A DNA stretch of 64,000 nt from Rhodoplanes sp963840055 (lineage in GTDB: Bacteria > Pseudomonadota > Alphaproteobacteria > Rhizobiales > Xanthobacteraceae). The notes under the pieces are model-generated. The model searched no databases, was not told the DNA's origin, and saw only the letters and a list, made by a program, of their open reading frames with translations. Positions within the stretch are counted from its first letter, which is position 1. Every line of letters begins with the position of its first letter. Made by a program: the position numbers and the translations under genes. Location: contig CAWIXM010000032.1 of the NCBI GenBank assembly GCA_963840055.1, positions 25,356 through 89,355 on the forward strand. The letters are read 5' to 3'. Shown here one piece after another: positions 29,187 to 38,164 of this stretch.

Positions 29187-30041
29187 TTATTTGACCGCGC
29201 CCACGGTAAAGCCTGCGACAAAGCGATCGACGAAGAAGTTGTAGATGATCGCGATCGGCACGCTCGCGATCAGACAGGCGGCCATCATCGAACCCCAGAA
29301 GTACACGTCGCCGCGCACCAGGAAGGTCGGCACGCCGACGCTCACTGTGAAGCTCGACAGCGACGAGATGAAGGTGACGCCGTACACGAATTCCTGCATC
29401 ACCAGGGTGAAGGCAAAGATGATCGCGGTCAGGATGCCGGAGACCGACACCGGCATGACCACGCGGACGAAGGCGCCGAACCGCGACAGCCCGTCGATCA
29501 TCGCCGCGTCCTCGAGGTCGCGCGGGATCGCTTTGAAGAATCCCATCAGCAGCCAGGTGCAGAACGGCACCGTGAAGCTCGGATAGACGAGCACCAGCGA
29601 CCAAAGCGTGTCCTGGAGGCCGAGCATCGCAATGATGCGCGCGAACGGAATGAACAGGATGGTCGGGGGAACGAGATAGGTGAGGAAGATGGCGATGCCG
29701 AGGGTTTGGCCCCAGGCGCCGGTCATTCGCGCGAGCGCATAGCCGGCGGGCACGGCCAGCGCCAGCGTGATCGCGACCACGGCGATGCCGACGAGGCCGG
29801 TATTAATGAGCCACTGCACGAATTGGGTGTCCTGAAACAGCACCCGCAGATGCTCGAGCGTGGGCGGATCATTGAAGAGGTAGGGGTTGTGGGTCGTGTC
29901 GTGCAGGTCGTTGGTCGTCTTGAACGTGGTGATCAGCATCCAATAGAAGGGGAAGGCGAGAAAGGTCACGAAGAACACCAGCACGGCTGAGCGACCGCCT
30001 GCCATCGCAAGATTTCGTTGCCGTTGGGTCAGGGTTGTCAT
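29187..30041 (-). CDS. ABC sugar transporter permease (MalG/UgpE type)
   Basis: 284 residues, six membrane helices, with the EAA loop DAAMIDGLSRFGAFVRVVMP near the centre. The start overlaps the stop of the other permease (TGATG). It is the second permease of a carbohydrate-uptake (CUT1) importer with the ATPase and binding protein upstream; the substrate cannot be read from sequence. A long antisense-strand frame covering the upstream permease is not coding. Confidence 0.93.
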   Translation of the reverse strand: MTTLTQRQRNLAMAGGRSAVLVFFVTFLAFPFYWMLITTFKTTNDLHDTTHNPYLFNDPPTLEHLRVLFQDTQFVQWLINTGLVGIAVVAITLALAVPAGYALARMTGAWGQTLGIAIFLTYLVPPTILFIPFARIIAMLGLQDTLWSLVLVYPSFTVPFCTWLLMGFFKAIPRDLEDAAMIDGLSRFGAFVRVVMPVSVSGILTAIIFAFTLVMQEFVYGVTFISSLSSFTVSVGVPTFLVRGDVYFWGSMMAACLIASVPIAIIYNFFVDRFVAGFTVGAVK

Positions 30042-30982
30042 CAGGTCACCTCGGTCCGACGAGCGACGGTCAGGAACAGGATGGCAACCGCCACTAGAAC
30101 GGGGAACAGAAATAGCGAGATGGCCGCGCCGCCGGCGAGATCGCCGCCCTGAATGCCGGTAAAGAAAGCCCAGGTCGCAAGCACCTGGGTCTGGTCGTAT
30201 GGGCCGCCACGCGTCAAAACGAATACGACGATCAAATCGGTGAAGGTGAAGATCACGCCGAACAGGACCGCCACGAGCGCGATCGGCAAGACCAGCGGGA
30301 AGGTGATCTGGAAGGTGCGGCGCCAGAAGCCGGCGCCGTCCATCGCCGCAGCGTCGTGAATGTCGTTCGGAATCGAGCTCAGGCCGGCGAGAATGATCAC
30401 CGTGGCGAGCGGCACGATCCGCCAGATCTGCACGATGATGATCGAGGCCATGGCGAGCGTGGGCTGTCCGAGCCAGATCGGCCACTGGTTAGGCCCGAGG
30501 ATCCCGACGGCGCGCGCCGTCCAGTTGATGATCGAATAGATGGAATCGTAGATCCACAGCCAGCCGATCGCGCCGAGCGAGATCGGCGCCACCCAAGGCA
30601 GCAGGATCAGAAGCCGCACCAGCCATTTACCGCGGAAATCGGCGGACAGCGCCCCTGCCAATATGTTGGCGAACACGAGAACGAAGAACTGCGAAACGAC
30701 GGTGAAAATGATCGAGTTCTTGAGCGCGATCCAAAAGGTTTCGCTCTGGACGATGCGGCGGAAATTTTCCAGCCCGACGAAATGCACCTGGCGGCTCGCA
30801 ACGGTGACGTCCGACACGCTGTAATAGAGCGAAAGCAGGAACGGGAACCCGACCAGCAGGACGATGTAGAGAATCGCCGGCGCCAGCAAAGCCGGCCACA
30901 GCCAACCCTCGTTATCGGCAACGCGTGAAAACAGGCCGCGCGGCACTGGCCGCAACGCCGCCGCGCCCGGCGCCCGCATCAC
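30041..30982 (-). CDS. ABC sugar transporter permease (MalF/UgpA type)
   Basis: 313 residues with six membrane helices after a cytoplasmic N-terminus. The EAA loop reads DIHDAAAMDGAGFWRRTFQITFP. It partners the preceding permease in the inner membrane. The ATPase stop overlaps its start region by four bases, so the operon is tightly coupled. Confidence 0.93.
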   Translation of the reverse strand: MMRAPGAAALRPVPRGLFSRVADNEGWLWPALLAPAILYIVLLVGFPFLLSLYYSVSDVTVASRQVHFVGLENFRRIVQSETFWIALKNSIIFTVVSQFFVLVFANILAGALSADFRGKWLVRLLILLPWVAPISLGAIGWLWIYDSIYSIINWTARAVGILGPNQWPIWLGQPTLAMASIIIVQIWRIVPLATVIILAGLSSIPNDIHDAAAMDGAGFWRRTFQITFPLVLPIALVAVLFGVIFTFTDLIVVFVLTRGGPYDQTQVLATWAFFTGIQGGDLAGGAAISLFLFPVLVAVAILFLTVARRTEVT

Positions 30983-32007
30983 GACGCACCCCCGTTGATG
31001 CGCCGGCCGCTGGCCCGATCAAACCGTTCCACATCGCGCCGGCGCACGACGAACTCGTAGCTCTCGCCGGCCGAGAGCTCCGTCCGCACATTGGTCGGGA
31101 TCTTGGAAATGACGTGACTTGCGGGCGTACGGCCTTCGAGCACGCCGTAAACCAGCCGGTCGGCGCCGAGATATTCGATCCGCGTGACGCGAAACGGCAG
31201 GGTGATGTTGTCGTCGCCGCCTTCGATGCCGCGCGGAAGGAAGGCCTCGGGGCGAAAGCCGAGATAGGTCGAGCCGTCCTCCACGAGATTCATCGGCGGC
31301 GAGCCGATGAAGGTGGCGACGAACGTGTTGGTCGGAGCGCCGTAGATTTCATGCGGGGTGCCGACTTGGCGCACCTTGCCGTGTTCGAGCACGGCGATGC
31401 GATCGCCCAGGCCCATCGCCTCGGCCTGGTCATGCGTCACATAGATCGTCGTCGTGCCAAGCGATTTCTGGAACTGCTTGAGCTCGTCGCGCGCGGCGTT
31501 GCGCAGCTTGGCGTCAAGATTGGATAGAGGCTCGTCGAGCAGGAAGGCGACCGGCTGGCGCACCACCGCGCGCGCGAGCGCGACGCGCTGGCGCTCGCCG
31601 CCCGAGAGCTGGCGCGGCTTGCGATCGAGGAACCGCTCGATCCCGAACATGCGCGCCGCCCACTCGACCTTCTTGCGGACCTCCGCCCTGGGCATGCCGA
31701 CCGCGCGCAGCGGAAAGGAGATGTTTTTCTCCACCGTCATGTGCGGGTACAGCGCATAGCTTTGGAACACCATCGCGATGTTGCGGGCGCGCGGCGGCAG
31801 GTCGGTGACCACGGTCCCGTCGATCACGATGTCGCCCTCGGTCGGCTGTTCGAGCCCGGCGATCATCCGCATCAACGTCGTCTTGCCGCAGCCCGACGGC
31901 CCGAGCAGCACAAGGAACTCGCCTTCCTTCGCGGTCAGGTCGATGCCGTCGACGGCGTGCACCTCGTTGAAGTGCTTGGAAACCCCCCGTGCCTGGACCT
32001 CTGCCAT
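30979..32007 (-). CDS. ABC sugar transporter ATP-binding protein (MalK/UgpC type)
   Basis: 342 residues: Walker A GPSGCGKTT, Q-loop VFQSYALYPHMTV, signature LSGGERQRVALARA, Walker B FLLDEPLSNLDA, switch His VTHDQAEAM, and a C-terminal TOBE/OB regulatory part (LGFRPEAF). This CUT1-type layout energises sugar or glycerol-phosphate-type uptake. Gene order is binding protein, ATPase, permease, permease. Confidence 0.94.
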   Translation of the reverse strand: MAEVQARGVSKHFNEVHAVDGIDLTAKEGEFLVLLGPSGCGKTTLMRMIAGLEQPTEGDIVIDGTVVTDLPPRARNIAMVFQSYALYPHMTVEKNISFPLRAVGMPRAEVRKKVEWAARMFGIERFLDRKPRQLSGGERQRVALARAVVRQPVAFLLDEPLSNLDAKLRNAARDELKQFQKSLGTTTIYVTHDQAEAMGLGDRIAVLEHGKVRQVGTPHEIYGAPTNTFVATFIGSPPMNLVEDGSTYLGFRPEAFLPRGIEGGDDNITLPFRVTRIEYLGADRLVYGVLEGRTPASHVISKIPTNVRTELSAGESYEFVVRRRDVERFDRASGRRINGGAS

Positions 32008-32106
32008 GACGCTCCTCGAAAATTAGCTTCTGCCCCCCGCGTGCCGCACGCGGGACCGTGCACGGTTCACGATCGACACCGAAAAGGGACACTATTCTTT
32101 TCCGCT

Positions 32107-32130
32107 CGCGGCGCACTTGGCAGTGCGCCG
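32107..32130 (-). other. Intercistronic stem-loop between binding protein and ATPase genes
   Basis: Perfect 10-bp stem GCGGCGCACT/AGTGCGCCGC with a 4-base loop, 33 bp past the binding-protein stop, no T-tract on the - strand. Such structures usually stabilise the abundant binding-protein mRNA 3' end while letting some transcription continue (inference). Confidence 0.55.
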
Positions 32131-32162
32131 CTCCGCGGTCGTGGCTGGACCGATCGAACGGA

Positions 32163-33506
32163 TTAAATCATTCCCCGTTCCTTCCACTTGGCCCAGATCG
32201 CCTGCGCTTTCTTGTCGGCCTGTTTCAGCGCGTCTTCGGGGCTTTCGGCGCCGGTCGCGCACTGGGCGAACATCGTATTGACGACCCAGGTTTGGAACGT
32301 ATCGGCAATGGCGGCCGTGGCGTATCCCGGATAGCCGACATTGGTCGCCCAATCGAGCACGTCGGCCAACACCGCGTATTTGTCGTGTGGGACTGCCTTG
32401 GGGTCGTTGGAGATGAGTTGCTTCAGGTCGGGAACCGTGCTGGCGAAGCACGGGAAGTTGTAGAACTGGCTGGCGAGGAAGGCCTGCTTGAAGTCGCCGA
32501 TGTAATCGACCAGGAATTTCTGGGCCCCGTCGATGTTCTCGGCAAACTTCCAGATCGCGTAGCAATCCATCACGTGTTCGAGGCCGATAGCCCGCACCGG
32601 CCCCTTCGCGGCCTTGGCGAGGCCGATCTTCTCGTGAATATTCATCTTGTTGTTCTCGCCGGTGCGCGTCACCGAAATGGCATTGAGCACGAGCGAGGAG
32701 CGGCCGGAGAGCATCTGCCGGTTATTGGACGACGGATCCCAGGCAAGAACCTCGGGCGTCATCGCCTCCTGGAACAGCGCCTTGACGAATTTGAGCGCCT
32801 CCAGCGTCTGCGGCGAGTTGATGGCCAGATTGCCCTCGGCATCCTGCACGCTTGACCCGAACGAATACATGATCGCGCGCATCGCCATCGCCGAGTCGAG
32901 TTCGGCGGAGAGGCCGATGCCGACCGGAATGCCGGTCTTTTCCTTGATCTTCTTGCCGCCTGCCCGGATATCCTCCCAGGTGTCCGGCTTCATGCCGATC
33001 TCGCCCCATAGGTCGGTCCGGTAATTGACCGGATCGGGGACGAAGCTGTCGGAGAAGGCGAAATAGCGCTTGGTCTTCGGGTTGTAGGTGCTCTTGATGG
33101 CAAGGTCGATCGGCTTGCCGTGTTTCTTTTCGCATTCGGCGTAGACATCTTTCATGTCCACGACCTGGTTCTCATAAACCGCCGGCGGAGACAGGAACAT
33201 GAACAGATCATGCCCCTTCTGCGCCGAGACTTCCGCGGCCGCGCGCGATTCGATCAAGGTAAGATTGATGTTATCGACGATCACCTCGGTGTCGTTCTTC
33301 TTGCCCCATTCTTTAACATAAGTATCGTTGAACCACTTGTCGTAAGCGGGCACGAAGTGGCTCCACTGGAGAATGCGCAGCGTTTTCGCCGCGCGCGCAG
33401 GAGTGACGTGCACAAAGGGGCTGACGCCTGCAGCGATGCCTGCGGCGGTTGCCGTCCGTATGGCGTCGCGGCGGGTGATGCCGCGTAGCTGGTATTTGCG
33501 AGGCAT
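32163..33506 (-). CDS. ABC transporter extracellular solute-binding protein (family 1), Tat-type signal
   Basis: 447 residues from ATG 33506, selected because GGAGGAAAC lies directly upstream; the open frame continues 53 codons further. The N-terminus has an RR motif (ITRRDAIRTATAAGIAAG) ending ARAAKT, consistent with Tat export. The mature part starts LRILQWSHFVPAYDKWF, a family-1 solute-binding fold. It captures the substrate, probably a sugar, for the importer downstream. Confidence 0.92.
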   Translation of the reverse strand: MPRKYQLRGITRRDAIRTATAAGIAAGVSPFVHVTPARAAKTLRILQWSHFVPAYDKWFNDTYVKEWGKKNDTEVIVDNINLTLIESRAAAEVSAQKGHDLFMFLSPPAVYENQVVDMKDVYAECEKKHGKPIDLAIKSTYNPKTKRYFAFSDSFVPDPVNYRTDLWGEIGMKPDTWEDIRAGGKKIKEKTGIPVGIGLSAELDSAMAMRAIMYSFGSSVQDAEGNLAINSPQTLEALKFVKALFQEAMTPEVLAWDPSSNNRQMLSGRSSLVLNAISVTRTGENNKMNIHEKIGLAKAAKGPVRAIGLEHVMDCYAIWKFAENIDGAQKFLVDYIGDFKQAFLASQFYNFPCFASTVPDLKQLISNDPKAVPHDKYAVLADVLDWATNVGYPGYATAAIADTFQTWVVNTMFAQCATGAESPEDALKQADKKAQAIWAKWKERGMI

Positions 33507-33954
33507 GTTTGTTTCCTCCAGTTGAACCGATGCTTTCCTTACCGCTCTCATGTGCGTCGAGGACGCGGATGCAGGCGGATTCTCGTCAAAAGTTTCGTTT
33601 CTAACAATATAGCGGCGTTCGGTGGTCGCCGCTGCGTCGGCCCGTCGCACAGTTGGCGAGCACATTTATGCACTACCATAACTAACTTGTGGCCAGTCTG
33701 TTCAATCACAACCTCTCGAATTCATGGCCCTCCTCTAAATTCGGCCACCGTTCGTCATCATCCGCTCCTCGAACCTTCCGGTGACGCCGTGAGGTACGCC
33801 CTGATCATGGGTGTGCGTTTCCGTGACTAAGGTCCGCTTTGGTTGGAGATGATCGGATGCCCTACTTCTTTTAGGACGCATTTTTGCACCCGGGGCCTTT
33901 TTTTCACCTGCGGCTCGGATTTATCCGAAACGAATGGAGCGCTTTGGAGCTGCG
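33507..33954. other. Intergenic region upstream of the rRNA methyltransferase gene
   Basis: About 430 bp between divergent genes. It is more AT-rich than its surroundings and has a GGCC plus seven-T run near 33894-33905 that resembles a terminator tail but lacks a matching stem. No convincing gene. Confidence 0.4.
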
Positions 33955-35295
33955 ATGGCACGTGCCGCTCGACCGACGCCAACACCGCCTCCGGGGCTTG
34001 CGGCGCGCTGCATTGCGGCAGACATCGTCGAGGGCGTACTGCATCGCGGGCGCCCGCTGGACGAGCAGCTCGATGGACCTGCCGCGCATCCGGGGCTCGC
34101 GGGGCTTGCTGAGCGGGACCGCGCACTCGCACGCCGCATCGTTGCGACGACGCTGCGACGGCTCGGCACGCTGCGCCGCCTGATCGCCGATTGCCTGGAC
34201 CGTGGTCTTCCGCCCGATTCGCCACGCCTGGAAAGCGCTCTCCTGGTCGGAGCGGCGCAAATCCTTTTCCTGGACATTCCCGACCACGCCGCGGTGGACC
34301 TCTCGGTACGCTTGGTCCAGGCGGACCGGCGCAGCAGCCGATATGCGGGGCTGGTCAACGCCGTCCTGCGCCGCATCGCCCGCAGCGCCGCCGAACTCGC
34401 GGCCGGGCTCGACCCAACCGCGCTCGACACGCCGGTTTGGCTGTTGGAGCGGTGGGCACGCAACTACGGCGAAGCCACGGCGCGGGCCATCGCGAGCGCG
34501 CATGCGCTGGAGCCCGCGCTCGACCTCACCGTCAAAGCCGACCCCGAACTATGGGCACGGCACCTGCGCGGCCGCGTGCTTCCGACCGGCTCCGTGCGCA
34601 CCGTGGCCGCGGGGCCGATCGCCTTGCTCCCGGGCTATGCGGAAGGCGCCTGGTGGGTGCAGGACGCGGCGGCGGCGCTGCCGGCCCGCCTGCTCGGCGA
34701 GATTCGCGGCCGATCCGTCGCCGATCTGTGCGCCGCCCCCGGCGGCAAGACCCTGCAGCTTGCACTCGCCGGCGCCGCGGTCACCGCCGTCGATCGGGTC
34801 GAAACCCGCATGGCGCGCCTGCGCGACAACCTGCGGCGCGTCGATCTTACGGCGACAATCGTCGTCGCCGATGTCGAAACATGGGAGGCAGGCCCGTTTG
34901 ACGCCGTCCTTCTGGACGCTCCCTGCTCCGCCACCGGGACGATCCGTCGCCACCCCGACATCCCTTGGCGGAAGACCGCGGCCGCCATCGCCGATCTCGC
35001 CAATCTCCAGGCGCGCCTGCTCGCGCGTGCGATCGACCTGACGCGCCCCGGCGGGGTGCTCGTCTTCTGCACCTGTTCGCTCGAATCCGAGGAAGGTGAA
35101 GATCTGGTCGCAGCCGCGCTTGAACGTGACCCGCGCATTCGGCGCAAACCCATCGATCGGTCGGAGATCGCCGGCATTGCCGAGTTCGTGACCGCGCAAG
35201 GCGACCTACGCACCCTGCCCTGCGCCTGGCCCGATCCGGAGCCCCGCATGAGCGGCCTCGACGGCTTTTACGTCGCCCGACTGGAGCGCGGTTAA
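33955..35295 (+). CDS. RsmB/NOP2/Sun-family rRNA cytosine-C5 methyltransferase
   Basis: About 446 residues: an NusB-like helical N-terminal domain (IAADIVEGVLHRGRPLDEQL to about residue 140) and a SAM-dependent methyltransferase domain with LCAAPGGKTLQLA, DAPCSATGTIRRHPDIPW and the second catalytic Cys in FCTCSLESEEGE. It methylates a cytosine of 16S rRNA (position 967 in E. coli RsmB). ATG 33955 has GGAG five bases upstream; ATG 33934 is an alternative. Confidence 0.92.
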   Translation: MARAARPTPTPPPGLAARCIAADIVEGVLHRGRPLDEQLDGPAAHPGLAGLAERDRALARRIVATTLRRLGTLRRLIADCLDRGLPPDSPRLESALLVGAAQILFLDIPDHAAVDLSVRLVQADRRSSRYAGLVNAVLRRIARSAAELAAGLDPTALDTPVWLLERWARNYGEATARAIASAHALEPALDLTVKADPELWARHLRGRVLPTGSVRTVAAGPIALLPGYAEGAWWVQDAAAALPARLLGEIRGRSVADLCAAPGGKTLQLALAGAAVTAVDRVETRMARLRDNLRRVDLTATIVVADVETWEAGPFDAVLLDAPCSATGTIRRHPDIPWRKTAAAIADLANLQARLLARAIDLTRPGGVLVFCTCSLESEEGEDLVAAALERDPRIRRKPIDRSEIAGIAEFVTAQGDLRTLPCAWPDPEPRMSGLDGFYVARLERG

Positions 35296-35398
35296 CGGCA
35301 AAAAAGACCGAATCTTCTCCTCGGTTGCCCTTCGCCGCCCCTTAGTTATGGTGGGGCGCGGCAAAACAAGCAGACAGCCAGCGGAGGGACATACCTCG

Positions 35399-37162
35399 AT
35401 GCCCCGCGTAGCGATCGCGGACCGCGGCAAATTGATCTGGCTCACGCTGCGCCGCGGGTTGGCCTATGCGGTCGGCCGGATCGCGGCGCTTCGCGTGCTG
35501 CAATTCCTCCGCTGGCCCGGCGCCTCCGACCGGCTCGTGATCGCTCCGCAGAACCTGCGCACCGCCGACCCGACGCGCGCGAGCGAAATCTATGCCGGCC
35601 ATTTCACGCTCGCCGGTAAGGTCGTCATCTGCGACGGCCGCTCCCCCTTTGAAATGGATCCACCCTCGGCCGAGTGGGCGGAGGCGTTGCTCACCTTCAG
35701 CTGGTTGCGTCATCTGCGCGCCGCCGAAACGGCCATCACGCGCGCCAACGCCCGCGCGCTGGTTGACGAATGGATATTGCTGCAGGGGACTTGGCACCCG
35801 TTCGCCTGGCGACCGGAGATCGTCGCACGCCGAATCATCGCCTGGCTGACCCAGGCCACCTTGATCCTGCACGACGCCGATGTGCGCTTCTATCGCCGTT
35901 TTCTCCGCAGCCTGACGCGGCAAGCGCGGTTTCTGCGCGCGACCGCCGCTACCGCGCCGGACGGGGTTGCGCGGCTGCAGGCCCATATCGCGCTCACCTA
36001 TGTGGCGCTGTGCATGACCCGGCAGATCCGGCACCTGCGTCGCGCCACCGCCCGCCTGATGGCCGAAATCGAGCGGCAGATCCTGCCTGACGGCGGTCAT
36101 GTCAGCCGCAACCCGGGCGCCTTGATCGAACTCTTGGCCGATCTCCTGCCGCTCAGCCAGGCGTTCAGCGCCCGCAACGTGGCGCCGCCCGCCCCGCTTC
36201 TGAACGCGATCGACCGCATGATGCCGATGCTGCGATTCTTCCGCCACGGCGACAATATGTTTGCGCTATTCAACGGAATGGGCCCGACCCCTTCGGATTT
36301 GCTCGCCACGGTTCTCGCCTATGACGACGCGCGCGGCGCCCCGGTCGCCAATGCCGTCCACTCCGGTTATCAGCGCATCGATGCTGGCCAGAGCGTCGTT
36401 CTCATGGACACGGGCGCCCCTCCCCGACTGACCCTGAGCGCCGAAGCCCATGCCGGCTGCCTGTCGTTCGAGCTATCCGCGCGCGCGCAACGCATCGTGG
36501 TCAATTGCGGGCTGCCGGAGACCGGACGGGGAAACTGGCGACACCTCGCCCGCGCTACCGCGGCCCACTCCACGGTGACGCTCAACGAAACCTCGTCCTG
36601 CCAATTTCTCGACACCAATCTGATCCGGCGGCTATTCGGAACTCTCATCTCCCGCGGACCGCGTCATGTGGCCGTGACACGCGAGCAGACCGACGAGGCG
36701 GTCCATGTCCGCGCCGTTCATGACGGGTATGCCCACCGATTTGGTATCATCCATCAGCGCACGATCGTTCTCGCCGCCGACCGCGGACGCCTCGACGGCG
36801 AGGACGTTTTCCTTCCGGCCCGCGGCGAGGCACTCGCCAGCGACGGCAAGGACGCGTTTGCGATCCGCTTCCACCTCCACCCCTCAGTGCGAGCCAATCG
36901 GCTGAGCGACGGCCGCGGCGTCATGCTGACCCTGCCGAACAAGGATGTGTGGACCTTTTTTGCGCCGGTTGACCGGGTCGAGATCGAGGAGAGCGTCCAT
37001 CTCGCGGGGCGAGACGGTCCACGGCGGACTTCGCAGATCGTCATTCACGGGCACGCCCATAGGACGCCGCGCGTCCCGTGGAGCTTTGCCCATACGCCAC
37101 AGACCTCGGCCGACGTCCGCCACGGCCGCGAGCAGGAGCCGGAGCTGCCGCTCGGGGGATGA
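35399..37162 (+). CDS. Heparinase II/III-family protein
   Basis: 587 residues: an N-terminal alpha-helical toroid (residues about 1-300, with SRNPGALIELLADLLPL) and a C-terminal beta-sandwich of the heparinase II/III type (GRGNWRHLARATAAHSTVTLNETSSC and later beta-rich repeats). The family includes polysaccharide lyases for uronic-acid polymers. In alphaproteobacteria this gene is conserved between the rsmB-type gene and purH, with no proven substrate. Start chosen at ATG 35399 behind GGAGGG; no signal peptide is apparent. Confidence 0.9.
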   Translation: MPRVAIADRGKLIWLTLRRGLAYAVGRIAALRVLQFLRWPGASDRLVIAPQNLRTADPTRASEIYAGHFTLAGKVVICDGRSPFEMDPPSAEWAEALLTFSWLRHLRAAETAITRANARALVDEWILLQGTWHPFAWRPEIVARRIIAWLTQATLILHDADVRFYRRFLRSLTRQARFLRATAATAPDGVARLQAHIALTYVALCMTRQIRHLRRATARLMAEIERQILPDGGHVSRNPGALIELLADLLPLSQAFSARNVAPPAPLLNAIDRMMPMLRFFRHGDNMFALFNGMGPTPSDLLATVLAYDDARGAPVANAVHSGYQRIDAGQSVVLMDTGAPPRLTLSAEAHAGCLSFELSARAQRIVVNCGLPETGRGNWRHLARATAAHSTVTLNETSSCQFLDTNLIRRLFGTLISRGPRHVAVTREQTDEAVHVRAVHDGYAHRFGIIHQRTIVLAADRGRLDGEDVFLPARGEALASDGKDAFAIRFHLHPSVRANRLSDGRGVMLTLPNKDVWTFFAPVDRVEIEESVHLAGRDGPRRTSQIVIHGHAHRTPRVPWSFAHTPQTSADVRHGREQEPELPLGG

Positions 37163-37198
37163 TCGCAGGCAGGCCCGATGCGTTTCGGCGGGCGGGCC

Positions 37199-38048
37199 TT
37201 AATGCGAGAGCAGCACCGGCGCCGGCGGATTCGTGAGAATGAACTTGGTCGCCCCTCCCAGAATGAACTCGCGCATGCGCGAGTGCCCGTAGGCGCCCAT
37301 CACCAGGAGATCGAGCTCGCGCGCCGACGCATAATCCTCAAGGACCTGTCCGACGGAGCGTCCGGCGGCATGCTCCGTGTCCGCCGCCGCCTCTATCCCA
37401 TGCAGGGCGAGATGCCGCGCAAGTTCGGCGACCGACCGCCGCGTTTCGATCGGCTCTTCTTCCGTGATGGTCACTATCCGCACGGACTTCGCGCCTTGGA
37501 GCACGGGCAAGGCGTCGGCCACCGCCCGCGCCGCCGGCCGGCTGAAATCCCAAGCGACCCCGATCCGGTCGAAAGCCCCGGACGAACCGCGCTTCGGCGG
37601 CGCCGGAAAGACGATGGTCGGCCGTCCCGAGCCGAAGACCACCGTTTCCGCAATGAATTGCTGGAAGCTGGGCTCGTGGCCGACGGGAATCATCGTCACG
37701 TCGCTCAGCCGCGCATATTCGGTGACGATGTCGGGAACCTGGGAGTTCTCGCACGAACTCGATGACGTGCTCGTGGGCGACCCCGCGCCGTTCAGCGGCG
37801 CTTTTGAAGGTCTCGATGAGGGCGCGGGCATCGGCGACGCTCTTGCGGTGCTCGGCGGCGATCAGCCCTTTGACGTCAAGCAGCGCCGGCGCGAGCACGG
37901 TGCCGGGCACGTTGACGACGATTTCGAAGCCTAATGCCGTGATGCGGGCGCCCGACGCCTCCGCGAAGGCGACTGCCTGATCGACGGCCGCGACCGGCGT
38001 CGGTTCCGGGTAGCTGGTGAGCTGGAGCAAAATGTCCTTGATAGCCAT
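37199..38048 (-). pseudogene. Universal stress protein (two UspA domains), frameshifted
   Basis: From ATG 38048 the first UspA domain reads normally (MAIKDILLQLTSYPEPTP to HEHVIE). Near 37750-37758 the sense frame shifts and continues as CENSQVPDIVTEYARLSDV through a second UspA domain ending LLVMGAYGHSRMREFILGG, which keeps the G-x2-G-x9-G ATP-binding signature. The total length is one base more than a multiple of three, so deleting one base restores about 282 residues. Either a recent mutation or an assembly error. Confidence 0.82.
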
Positions 38049-38164
38049 GGGACGATCCTCTGGCCGGCCGGCTTAGTTCGGGAAACGCCGGCTTTGCCGC
38101 TAGCCAAACGATTATTAGGGTTCCATGATACAGGCTCTTTCAGGGTCACATATCGACTAGATCA

